A DNA stretch of 11,448 nt from an uncultured Parvibacter sp. (GTDB lineage: Bacteria > Actinomycetota > Coriobacteriia > Coriobacteriales > Eggerthellaceae): contig CAJUNI010000006.1 of the NCBI GenBank assembly GCA_910587945.1, forward strand, positions 16,638-28,085, written 5' to 3'. Positions 6,543-11,448 of this stretch are shown one piece after another. Both the position numbers and the translations under genes were made by a program. The notes under the pieces were generated by a model, which saw only the letters and a list, made by a program, of their open reading frames with translations, was not told where the DNA came from and did no database searches. The first letter of the stretch is position 1. Every line of letters starts with the position of its first letter.

Positions 6543-6884
6543 ATGGATTTGGCTAAGCAAGCAAAGATCGTCGATTCTATTCATGATGCCCTGAATGATT
6601 TAGTAGGTCAGCGCCTGAAGGTTCGCGCTAACATGGGCCGCTCGAAAATTGTTGAAAGTGAAGGGGTGCTCACCCAGGTTCATCCCCAGCTTTTCATTAT
6701 GGAAGTAGATCGTAAGCGTGGTCGTACGGCTCGTCAGTCCTATCAGTATGTGGATGTACTGACGGGTATGGTGGAGCTTTCTCAGAATGGTGAGCCGCTG
6801 TTTGCTCCCTTCATCGAAGAGGACACTGAGATTATCCAAGATGTCGAAGAGGGCGAAACCGAAGCGGAGCAAGTACTGCTCTAA
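6543..6884 (+). CDS. veg: Veg family protein
   Basis: Veg is a small conserved protein of low-GC Gram-positives and relatives. In Bacillus subtilis it has been linked to stimulation of biofilm formation; its molecular action is not settled. The 113-residue product matches the family core: LVGQRLKVRANMGRSK (20-35), the segment SEGVLTQVHPQLFIMEV (39-55) and RQSYQYVDVLTGMVEL (64-79). The B. subtilis protein is about 86 residues; this one has an additional acidic C-terminal tail (about 92-109). The ATG at 6543 is preceded by AAAGGAAG at a good distance; an upstream in-frame ATG at 6498 lies in the presumed promoter or leader. Position near ksgA agrees with the B. subtilis gene order and strengthens the call. 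A strong terminator follows, so it is probably monocistronic. Confidence 0.88.
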   Translation: MDLAKQAKIVDSIHDALNDLVGQRLKVRANMGRSKIVESEGVLTQVHPQLFIMEVDRKRGRTARQSYQYVDVLTGMVELSQNGEPLFAPFIEEDTEIIQDVEEGETEAEQVLL

Positions 6885-6907
6885 CTCATATCTCGCTGAT
6901 AGGTCAG

Positions 6908-6943
6908 GAAAGCCAGTCCGATTGGGGCTGGCTTTCTTTTGTT
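6908..6943 (+). terminator. rho-independent terminator of the Veg gene
   Basis: GAAAGCCAGTCC (6908-6919) pairs with GGGCTGGCTTTC (6925-6936), with one G-U pair, across the loop GATTG, followed by TTTTGTT. It begins 24 bases after the Veg stop codon. Confidence 0.92.
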
Positions 6944-6971
6944 AGACTTCCTGCCGGCGAACAGAATTTCA

Positions 6972-7000
6972 TTGACATCAGGGGCGTCGAACGGCACAAT
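6972..7000 (+). promoter_or_regulatory. tRNA-Ala promoter
   Basis: TTGACA (6972-6977), a 17-base spacer and CACAAT (6995-7000) form a sigma-70-type promoter. The expected transcript start is about 24 bases before the mature tRNA 5' end. Confidence 0.65.
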
Positions 7001-7030
7001 AAGTCCTTGCCTACAAGGCGCTATCACCAT

Positions 7031-7106
7031 GGGGATGTAGCTCAGCTGGGAGAGCATCACGTTCGCAACGTGGGGGCCGAGGGTTCGAATCCCTTCATCT
7101 CCACCA
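7031..7106 (+). tRNA. tRNA-Ala (anticodon CGC)
   Basis: A complete 76-base cloverleaf. The acceptor stem GGGGATG pairs with CATCTCC and includes the G3-U70 pair that identifies alanine tRNAs. The D arm is GCTC/GAGC, and the anticodon stem TCACG/CGTGG holds loop TTCGCAA with anticodon CGC (reads GCG). The T arm is GAGGG-TTCGAAT-CCCTT. The discriminator is A73 and CCA is encoded (7104-7106). It has its own promoter and terminator. Its 3' part is repeated 1.12 kb downstream, indicating use as an integration site. Confidence 0.96.
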
Positions 7107-7141
7107 TGAATAGTTCAGGGCCGTCACATTGCGTGGCGGCC
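7081..7141 (+). repeat. direct repeat copy 1 (attL-like): tRNA-Ala 3' end plus terminator
   Basis: The T-arm, acceptor 3' strand, CCA and terminator of tRNA-Ala match 8201-8260. The core at 7089-7125 is identical over 37 bases; the full 61-base stretch differs by four substitutions and one single-base gap. This copy belongs to the intact tRNA gene. It is interpreted as the left attachment site of an integrated element (inference). Confidence 0.75.
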
Positions 7142-7150
7142 CTGTTTCGG
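7116..7150 (+). terminator. tRNA-Ala terminator hairpin
   Basis: CAGGGCCGTCAC (7116-7127) pairs with GTGGCGGCCCTG (7133-7144), with one G-T wobble, around loop ATTGC, followed by a short T-rich tail (TTTCGG). It lies 10 bases after the CCA. The hairpin is strong, the U tract poor. Confidence 0.7.
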
Positions 7151-7200
7151 TTCTGAGCGGTAGCCCTGTAGATATCATTTTCTCGAGTTTCGGTTTTCTT

Positions 7201-7220
7201 TTTTTCCTATTTTTTCCTAT
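7201..7220 (+). repeat. tandem 10-base pyrimidine repeat
   Basis: TTTTTCCTAT occurs twice back to back within a longer pyrimidine-rich tract upstream of the truncated SDR gene. Function unknown; it could be a protein-binding site or slippage product. The remaining 7145-7275 shows no gene. Confidence 0.6.
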
Positions 7221-7275
7221 TAGTCAATAGAAAAAGCATGGAGTCAAGTGAGCAACTCAGCTGGGAGGATAGGCT

Positions 7276-7635
7276 TTGAGCAAGAACGTGGTTTTGTGGA
7301 CGGGTGCAGGCCAGATCGGCATGGCTATCGCGCGATGCATCGGATACGGAAAGAAGATCATCATCGGCGATAAGAGCGCTGCTAATGCCGAGGCCATCGG
7401 CAAGGTGATGACGGATGCGGGCTTCGATTGCGAGTGGATGGAAGCGGATCTTTCCTGCCGCGACTCGATCAAGGCATTCGTCACCAAGTGGCCTGGTACG
7501 GCCGATGAGGTGGGTGCGCTCGCCGAGCTCGTCATGGGACCCCAGGGCGCGTTTATCACCGGAAGCGACTTCCTGATTGATGGCGGCGCCACCGCAAGTT
7601 ACTACTATGGTCCGCTGCAGCCTGAGGAGAACTAG
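7276..7635 (+). pseudogene. internally deleted short-chain dehydrogenase
   Basis: The 119-residue frame joins the two ends of an SDR and lacks the middle. Residues 1-75 are a Rossmann N-terminus: VVLWTGAGQIGMAIA with the TGxGxxG motif at 9-15, an acidic residue in IIIGDKS (D32) suggesting NAD, and MEADLS. From about residue 83 the sequence is the C-terminal segment (PGTADEV, then FITGSDFLIDGG). A complete SDR of about 250-280 residues has the NNAG strand, catalytic serine and YxxxK in between; all are absent, so it cannot be a working dehydrogenase. The deletion kept the frame. The TTG start has GGGAGGA seven bases upstream, so it may still be translated. It lies between the two tRNA-derived repeats, followed by the cupin gene. 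A genuine short protein with another role cannot be excluded, but decay is more likely. Confidence 0.75.
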
Positions 7636-7676
7636 GTGAGGATGCTTCTCATGGCAGTAAAGAAACAGGTGAAATT

Positions 7677-7705
7677 TTGACCTTCTGGCTGGGGGCTCAT
7701 GTAAG
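7677..7705 (+). promoter_or_regulatory. candidate promoter for the cupin gene
   Basis: TTGACC (7677-7682), a 17-base spacer and TGTAAG (7700-7705) are fair sigma-70 elements. They lie about 34 bases before the start codon and after the truncated SDR gene. Confidence 0.4.
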
Positions 7706-7738
7706 ATCGAACAAGACAGTAAGAGAGAGGATCCGACT

Positions 7739-8161
7739 ATGGATATTCGGGAATACGCACAGACCATCTTCTTTCCCATCGGCGAGCTGAATGACGGTTT
7801 TGTCCAGTACTTCAGCGGCCAGAGCTACCTGGCACCCGTCTCTACCGAGCAGGTGCCGTTCTTCAATGTTACCTTCGAGCCAGGCTGTCGCAACAACTGG
7901 CACATTCATCATGCAGCAGAAGGTGGCGGGCAGATGCTCGTCTGTGTGGGCGGCCGCGGCTGGTACCAGGAGTGGGGCAAGCCTGCCCAGCAGATGCTTC
8001 CTGGGGATGTCGTCCACATTCCCGCGAACGTGAAGCACTGGCACGGTGCTGCTGCCGACAGCTGGTTTTCACATCTGGCCTTTGAGGTGCCGGGTACGGA
8101 CACTACGAACGAGTGGCTCGAGCCTGTGGACGACGAGCAATACAGCATGCTCGAAGCCTAG
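7739..8161 (+). CDS. cupin-domain protein, mandelonitrile-lyase-like family
   Basis: This 140-residue protein is a single-domain cupin expected to bind a metal in a small beta-barrel. Cupin motif 1 is VTFEPGCRNNWHIHH, then GGQMLVCVGGRGW; the likely metal ligands are H55, H57 (or H58) and Q65. Motif 2 is LPGDVVHIPANVKHWHGAA with H100 and H102. The order VTFEPG, WHxH, KHWHGA and the C-terminal WLEPVDDEQY resembles the small cupins that include the bacterial (R)-mandelonitrile lyase of Granulicella and many unassigned proteins near oxidoreductases. Actual substrate here is unknown. Start ATG has GAGAGG eight bases upstream. It appears intact, in contrast to the neighbouring broken SDR, and lies inside the tRNA-flanked segment. 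It was probably part of the same mobile or accessory unit (inference). Confidence 0.87.
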   Translation: MDIREYAQTIFFPIGELNDGFVQYFSGQSYLAPVSTEQVPFFNVTFEPGCRNNWHIHHAAEGGGQMLVCVGGRGWYQEWGKPAQQMLPGDVVHIPANVKHWHGAAADSWFSHLAFEVPGTDTTNEWLEPVDDEQYSMLEA

Positions 8162-8200
8162 AGGGCACAAGAGGTGCTTTTCGGAGAAAACGGGTCCTTC

Positions 8201-8260
8201 GGATTCGGATCCCTTCATCTCCACCATGAATAGTTCAGGGCCGTCGCATACGTGGCGGCC
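8201..8260 (+). repeat. direct repeat copy 2 (attR-like): truncated tRNA-Ala 3' end plus terminator
   Basis: A detached copy of the tRNA-Ala 3' end and terminator with no 5' part of a tRNA upstream. The T-arm cannot form: the bases before TTCGGAT do not pair with CCCTT. The hairpin GGCCGTCGC/GTGGCGGCC (8239-8247 and 8252-8260) is kept and is followed by TAATTATTT. It is interpreted as the right attachment-site scar, 1120 bases from copy 1. It also lies 39 bases after the cupin stop and could terminate that transcript. Confidence 0.75.
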
Positions 8261-8459
8261 TAATTATTTGGCTAGCTATCAACAACAGGGACATGGCATA
8301 TTGCGCGTCGAGCGCATAGCAAAAACGGGAAATTGCAGCGAGAGCCGCTCAAGCACTTTGTTGGTGCGTTTCAGGACGCGCATTCGTTCCGTAATTGGCC
8401 GGCATGAGCGACACTTTCCTGAGCGTCGGCTGTAGTTCGACTCTATATGCTGTGGACTT
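8261..8459. other. intergenic stretch without recognisable gene
   Basis: Between the right tRNA-end repeat and the end of the minus-strand ABC transporter gene I see no gene with a ribosome binding site or family motif, and no clear terminator for the ABC operon. Short open frames on both strands look like chance or eroded coding sequence. Confidence 0.5.
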
Positions 8460-9875
8460 CTAAGAGTTGATTCGCACTATATTCGCATTGAGGTTTACTG
8501 CGTCTGCAGCGTCGTGAGTTGTAAAAATAAGCGAACGACCTTGAAGTTGTTCGTTTATGAACTGGCAAGCTTTTGCATGGGTTTTGGGATCGAGTCCGGC
8601 AAAAGGCTCGTCGAGCACCACGATGGATCCCGGTGCGTACAGGCTTCGTGCAATTTCTACCAAACGTCGAGTTCCGCCAGATAGTTCGCGAAGAGGCTTA
8701 GGAAGGCAGTCATTTGGTAGAAGTTTGTCTAAGGCTGTCTGTATCTCCTTTTCGGTTCTATCGGGTGCTGCGCAAAGCAAGATGTTATCTAGGGCAGTTA
8801 ATGACTCAATTACTGTTGCGCTTTGCATGGTTGGAATGCAGAGATTAGGTCTCCGGACTGTTCCTGTGTCAGGCTGTTCATAACCAAGTAAGATACGAAG
8901 GAGCGTTGTTTTTCCTGCTCCTGTCGGTGCCATGAGACATACGCGATCAGTGGTATTGAGAATGAGGGATTCATTATCTAAGACGAGTTTTCCTGCGTAG
9001 CTTTTAGAGACATGGGAAATCTCTACCCTTGCAACATTCACAGCACTGTTTCTTGAAGATTGCTTCTGCTGTGCATGCCTTGCTCTCTGTAAAAAGATGG
9101 CGAGGTGCGGCGCCCTTTCTGTCAGCTCTAATAGAGCCAAAACTGCTTTTTCGCATAACCAACCACAGAGCATAACCATCAGCGTTAAAGAGAGCAGCAT
9201 GGGGGTATCGAGCGTCAATTTACTGACGTAGATTGCCGAACCAATGGAGCCAAGAGGAAGACCTAGCAGCTCTCCTGTGATGCCTGCTCGCCACGACAGA
9301 CTGATGGCCGTCTTACTTGCTGTTCGGAAGTATGGAAGACTCGCGGGCCAGGTGAGAGCCAAGAAGATAAGCGGGGATGAGATGCCACCCGATTTGAGTA
9401 CTTGATGTGTTTCATAGGGTTGGTTGTTTAGAGCCTCTTGGATAGCCACAAAAAAGGGAGGCAATGCGACGAAGACAACAATGGCGGCAGTAGCCCCTTG
9501 AGATCCTAAAGAAACAAGTAAAAGTACGATAACGCACGCGACAGGCGCGTTTTTTATAAGGGTGATAAGGGGCGCCAAAAGATAATCAAGCACTTTGATT
9601 CGAAACGAGACTGCTCCAAGAAGAACGCCCAAGATAGCTGATCCGAGAGCTACTCCCATGAATAACAATCCTGAGTTTAGGACCATCATCCAGAAGGTTG
9701 GATTTATTACACATAAACCCAGCGCCGAGAGAGTCTCTTGGGGCGTAGATATAAGTAAAGGATTATGGATAAAAGCGGCGAGAAAATACCAAACAATGAG
9801 CCAAAAGAATAGCGCGCCCCCTTGAGCAGCAACTGATTTAGCTTTTCTTTTCGGTATGTCGATCTGCAAACCCAT
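8460..9875 (-). CDS. ABC importer with permease and ATPase fused (NitT/TauT type)
   Basis: One 471-residue chain carries both the membrane and motor parts of an importer. Residues 1-260 are a BPD-type permease with about six hydrophobic helices (near 21-37, 66-90, 98-122, 128-146, 168-180, 226-250). They include an EAA-like cytoplasmic loop around 153-182 (THQVLKSGG, then LTWPASLPYF). After a linker, residues 282-471 form an ATPase: Walker A APTGAGKTT (316-324), Q-loop Q351, signature LSGGTRRLVEIARSL (398-412), Walker B SIVVLDEP (417-424), D-loop AGLD, and H454. The first glycine of Walker A is alanine and the ATPase is short. Homologues normally have these as two genes (SsuB/SsuC-like). The start lies 2 bases after the upstream lipoprotein stop and has no visible Shine-Dalgarno, so coupled translation is likely. 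The complex is probably a homodimer (inference). Substrate unknown. Confidence 0.88.
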   Translation of the reverse strand: MGLQIDIPKRKAKSVAAQGGALFFWLIVWYFLAAFIHNPLLISTPQETLSALGLCVINPTFWMMVLNSGLLFMGVALGSAILGVLLGAVSFRIKVLDYLLAPLITLIKNAPVACVIVLLLVSLGSQGATAAIVVFVALPPFFVAIQEALNNQPYETHQVLKSGGISSPLIFLALTWPASLPYFRTASKTAISLSWRAGITGELLGLPLGSIGSAIYVSKLTLDTPMLLSLTLMVMLCGWLCEKAVLALLELTERAPHLAIFLQRARHAQQKQSSRNSAVNVARVEISHVSKSYAGKLVLDNESLILNTTDRVCLMAPTGAGKTTLLRILLGYEQPDTGTVRRPNLCIPTMQSATVIESLTALDNILLCAAPDRTEKEIQTALDKLLPNDCLPKPLRELSGGTRRLVEIARSLYAPGSIVVLDEPFAGLDPKTHAKACQFINEQLQGRSLIFTTHDAADAVNLNANIVRINS

Positions 9876-9877
9876 GG

Positions 9878-10906
9878 TTAATCTAAGAAGTAGAAGTTGT
9901 CACCAGGAAGAGCCCCGCCAATAGATGCAGGATTCTGTTCATACAGCTTGTTCAAATAGCCTGCAAGAGCCTCTTTCATAGGCTCGCCTGTAAGACAAAC
10001 GACATTGCAATAAGGAATGGCTTGGAGTGCGACATCTGGGTTATCGATGATTCCTGCATCGACCACGATTTGAGCTATAGACTCGGGTGAATTTTGCGCT
10101 ATAGCTACCGAGGCTGAGTGCCGCTTGAGGAATTCTTGGATGAGTTCAGGGTGCTCGTCAATGAAGGAAGCTCTTGCGATAGTGACTCCCGTGATGAACG
10201 CACCCTCTTCTTCGTCCATCATCTGTTCCCATTCTTGAGCTAGGTTCAAGGTCATATCCAGATTTGCATTTTTGAGTGTGAGGGCAGCTGCATAGGGCTG
10301 GGGGAGTATGCCAATTGCTGAAGGATCGGATGCAATGAGAGCTGCAACTTCAGTGGGATCTGACTTGAACTGTATATCGACATCGCTTAACGAGAGATTC
10401 TTTTTATTAAGAAGCGAAACTAAAGTGTATTCAGGGATAGTTCCTTTTCCCGTCATATAGATGGTTTTTCCTTCGAGCCTATCGATGGAAGTGATGGTTT
10501 TGTCTCCAGTTACAACAAATAAAACGCCCAGCGTATTTATATCGATAACGCGAATGCCCCCATCGGTCTTTTGGTAGAGCAATGCGGCTACGTTTGCTGG
10601 GACCAGAGCGATATCGGCTTTGTCTTGAAGGAGTGTGGGTCCGACTTGATCGGCTGGTTCAGTAATAGAGAATTCGCCCTGTTCTTCCTTCATCATCGCA
10701 GCAAGTCCTACGGAGGTTGGACCCTTCATTGATACGATGCGTAAATCGTCAGCCTGAGCCTCTATGTCGTCGGTCGTGGCTTCTGTTGATGAATTATTGG
10801 AGGAAGATGACAATGACGCGGTTTCCTCTGAGGTGCAGCCGGAAATGAAAAGAGTGAGCATGAGGACCATTGCTGCAAGAAAAGGTGCTGACAATCGCGT
10901 TGACAT
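9878..10906 (-). CDS. NitT/TauT-family ABC transporter substrate-binding lipoprotein
   Basis: This 342-residue extracellular lipoprotein should capture the solute and hand it to the fused permease-ATPase encoded immediately downstream. A short basic N-terminus is followed by a hydrophobic stretch and a lipobox ending ISGC, so the mature protein begins at C24. A Ser/Thr/acidic linker (25-52) tethers the binding domain. The segments KADIALVPANVAALLYQKT, IDINTLGVLFVV and GKTIYMTGKGTIPEYTL are typical of the NMT1/THI5-like and NitT/TauT binding-protein superfamily, which serves nitrate, sulfonate, taurine, pyrimidine and other solutes. The ligand cannot be inferred. The ATG at 10906 has AAAGGA seven bases upstream and gives a proper signal peptide; an open frame extending to 10975 overlaps the upstream gene and is rejected. 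Its ribosome binding site lies over the stop of the preceding gene. Confidence 0.92.
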   Translation of the reverse strand: MSTRLSAPFLAAMVLMLTLFISGCTSEETASLSSSSNNSSTEATTDDIEAQADDLRIVSMKGPTSVGLAAMMKEEQGEFSITEPADQVGPTLLQDKADIALVPANVAALLYQKTDGGIRVIDINTLGVLFVVTGDKTITSIDRLEGKTIYMTGKGTIPEYTLVSLLNKKNLSLSDVDIQFKSDPTEVAALIASDPSAIGILPQPYAAALTLKNANLDMTLNLAQEWEQMMDEEEGAFITGVTIARASFIDEHPELIQEFLKRHSASVAIAQNSPESIAQIVVDAGIIDNPDVALQAIPYCNVVCLTGEPMKEALAGYLNKLYEQNPASIGGALPGDNFYFLD

Positions 10907-10910
10907 GGAT

Positions 10911-11438
10911 TTATCCTTTCTTCGATGGACTATCGAAGTTATTTGCAATGAAGCCCCGCAAAACATTAGGCTCATAGCGAAGGCTGCTCGTGAAGCACGG
11001 ACCTTGGAATATCTGGCGTTGTGAATCTACGATGACGCAAATCTCGGCATTGTTTGACTGGTTGCTGGAGTCAATACGGACTTCAATGCTGTCGGCGGGC
11101 GTAATAGCGATCGGACGCGGTTGATGGATGGTGTGGGGACAAAGACACGTTATTACTGCGACTTGGCAGGAAGGTCTAACGATGGGTCCGCCTGCTGCCA
11201 AGGTATAGCCTGAGCATCCAGCAGGAGTTGCAACGCCAAATCCGTTTGTCGAACATGAGTACATGGGTATTCCGTTAATGAAGAGTTCTACCGAAATAAG
11301 GTCTCCGGGCTCCTGGCCCATAAAGACGATCTCTTTGTGGGCCAGGAGCTTATCTGCTGCACAGTAATGGCGTGTACAGGAAGGTACACCATTCCTATTC
11401 TTGGCTGTGTTTGTTGCAAGAAAGGAGTTTTCATTCAT
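10911..11438 (-). CDS. unrecognised cysteine-rich protein, first gene of the transporter operon
   Basis: I do not recognise this 175-residue protein. It has nine cysteines (21, 26, 62, 75, 91, 98, 100, 134, 148), several in close pairs such as C21-x4-C26 and C98-L-C100. The body looks beta-rich, for example DLISVELFINGIPMY (46-60), CQVAVITCLC (91-100) and ICVIVDSQRQIF (133-144). There is no signal peptide, lipobox or membrane helix, so it is probably cytosolic, which makes metal or cluster binding more likely than disulfides (inference). An in-frame TAG lies two codons upstream of the ATG, so this is the earliest possible start, but the Shine-Dalgarno is poor. An internal Met at residue 40 has AAAGAG upstream and is an alternative that would drop C21 and C26. 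It ends 4 bases before the lipoprotein start, so it is co-transcribed with the transporter. An accessory, regulatory or substrate-handling role is possible but unproven. Confidence 0.7.
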   Translation of the reverse strand: MNENSFLATNTAKNRNGVPSCTRHYCAADKLLAHKEIVFMGQEPGDLISVELFINGIPMYSCSTNGFGVATPAGCSGYTLAAGGPIVRPSCQVAVITCLCPHTIHQPRPIAITPADSIEVRIDSSNQSNNAEICVIVDSQRQIFQGPCFTSSLRYEPNVLRGFIANNFDSPSKKG

Positions 11439-11448
11439 AGGCTAGATA

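Larger units (their letters stand above)
7081..8260 (+). mobile_element. probable remnant of a tRNA-Ala-integrated element
   Basis: The 1.1-kb segment is bracketed by direct repeats derived from the tRNA-Ala 3' end; the intact tRNA is on one side and a truncated copy on the other. That is the signature of tyrosine-recombinase integration. Only a decayed SDR gene and a cupin gene remain inside. No integrase, excisionase or replication gene is visible, so it would be immobile by itself. A local duplication of the tRNA end is the alternative. Confidence 0.5.

Noticed and set aside
7677..7707. MerR-type promoter with 19-base spacing (TTGACC to TAAGAT) for the cupin gene
   Set aside because: The spacer has no clear dyad symmetry and a standard 17-base reading (TGTAAG) is available.
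8283..8431. Minus-strand frame with residues like MRVLKRTNKVLERL, considered as a transposase or integrase remnant
   Set aside because: I could not match it to any recombinase motif, and it has no start signal; the resemblance is too vague to report.
8046..8435. 129-codon plus-strand frame spanning the cupin end and right repeat
   Set aside because: Overlaps the cupin gene in another frame and runs through the tRNA-derived repeat, so it is not a conserved protein.
1..11448. CRISPR array or complete insertion sequence
   Set aside because: No regularly spaced repeats, no transposase motifs and no terminal inverted repeats were seen.

Overview
The window looks like chromosomal DNA from a high-GC Gram-positive gut-type bacterium, most likely class Coriobacteriia (perhaps Eggerthellaceae). 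This rests on Actinobacteria-like codon use, the KsgA N-terminus (SPL-TPAATRAVLEAHGL), a Veg homologue close to ksgA, GTG and TTG starts, and short-chain dehydrogenases (SDRs) of a type I associate with that group. The genus cannot be fixed from sequence alone.

Positions 1-5233 are a housekeeping block on the plus strand: a NifU/IscU Fe-S scaffold, methionyl-tRNA synthetase (metG), a TatD-family nuclease, a flavodoxin-fold (iron-sulfur) flavoprotein with a long charged tail, and the 16S rRNA dimethyltransferase ksgA. The spacing is tight (8 bases metG-tatD, 11 bases tatD-flavoprotein, overlapping flavoprotein-ksgA), so metG to ksgA is probably one operon. A symmetrical bidirectional terminator at 5371-5403 separates ksgA from a convergent SDR gene (5488-6288). 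A Veg homologue (6543-6884) is transcribed away from that SDR out of a shared 254-base promoter region. The order metG-tatD-(x)-ksgA-(x)-veg matches the Bacillus subtilis order metS-yabD-yabE-rnmV-ksgA-yabG-veg, with the flavoprotein in the rnmV position and the SDR between ksgA and veg.

Positions 6885-8460 are a tRNA locus and an apparent integration scar. A complete tRNA-Ala(CGC) gene with encoded CCA, its own promoter and a terminator hairpin lies at 7031-7106. Its 3' end plus terminator (7081-7141) is repeated at 8201-8260. Between the two copies is about 1.1 kb holding an SDR gene that has lost its catalytic middle and an apparently intact cupin gene. This is the layout left by an integrative element that used the tRNA 3' end as attachment site and then lost its integrase. 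It is the most interesting structural feature here.

Positions 8460-11438 are a minus-strand operon, visibly more AT-rich than the housekeeping block. It reads from right to left: an unrecognised cysteine-rich 175-residue protein, a NitT/TauT-type substrate-binding lipoprotein, and an unusual single-chain ABC transporter with permease and ATPase fused. Gaps are 4 and 2 bases, so the three are almost certainly co-transcribed and translationally coupled. The substrate cannot be read from the sequence. The cysteine-rich leader protein beside a one-chain importer is the best candidate for something undescribed.
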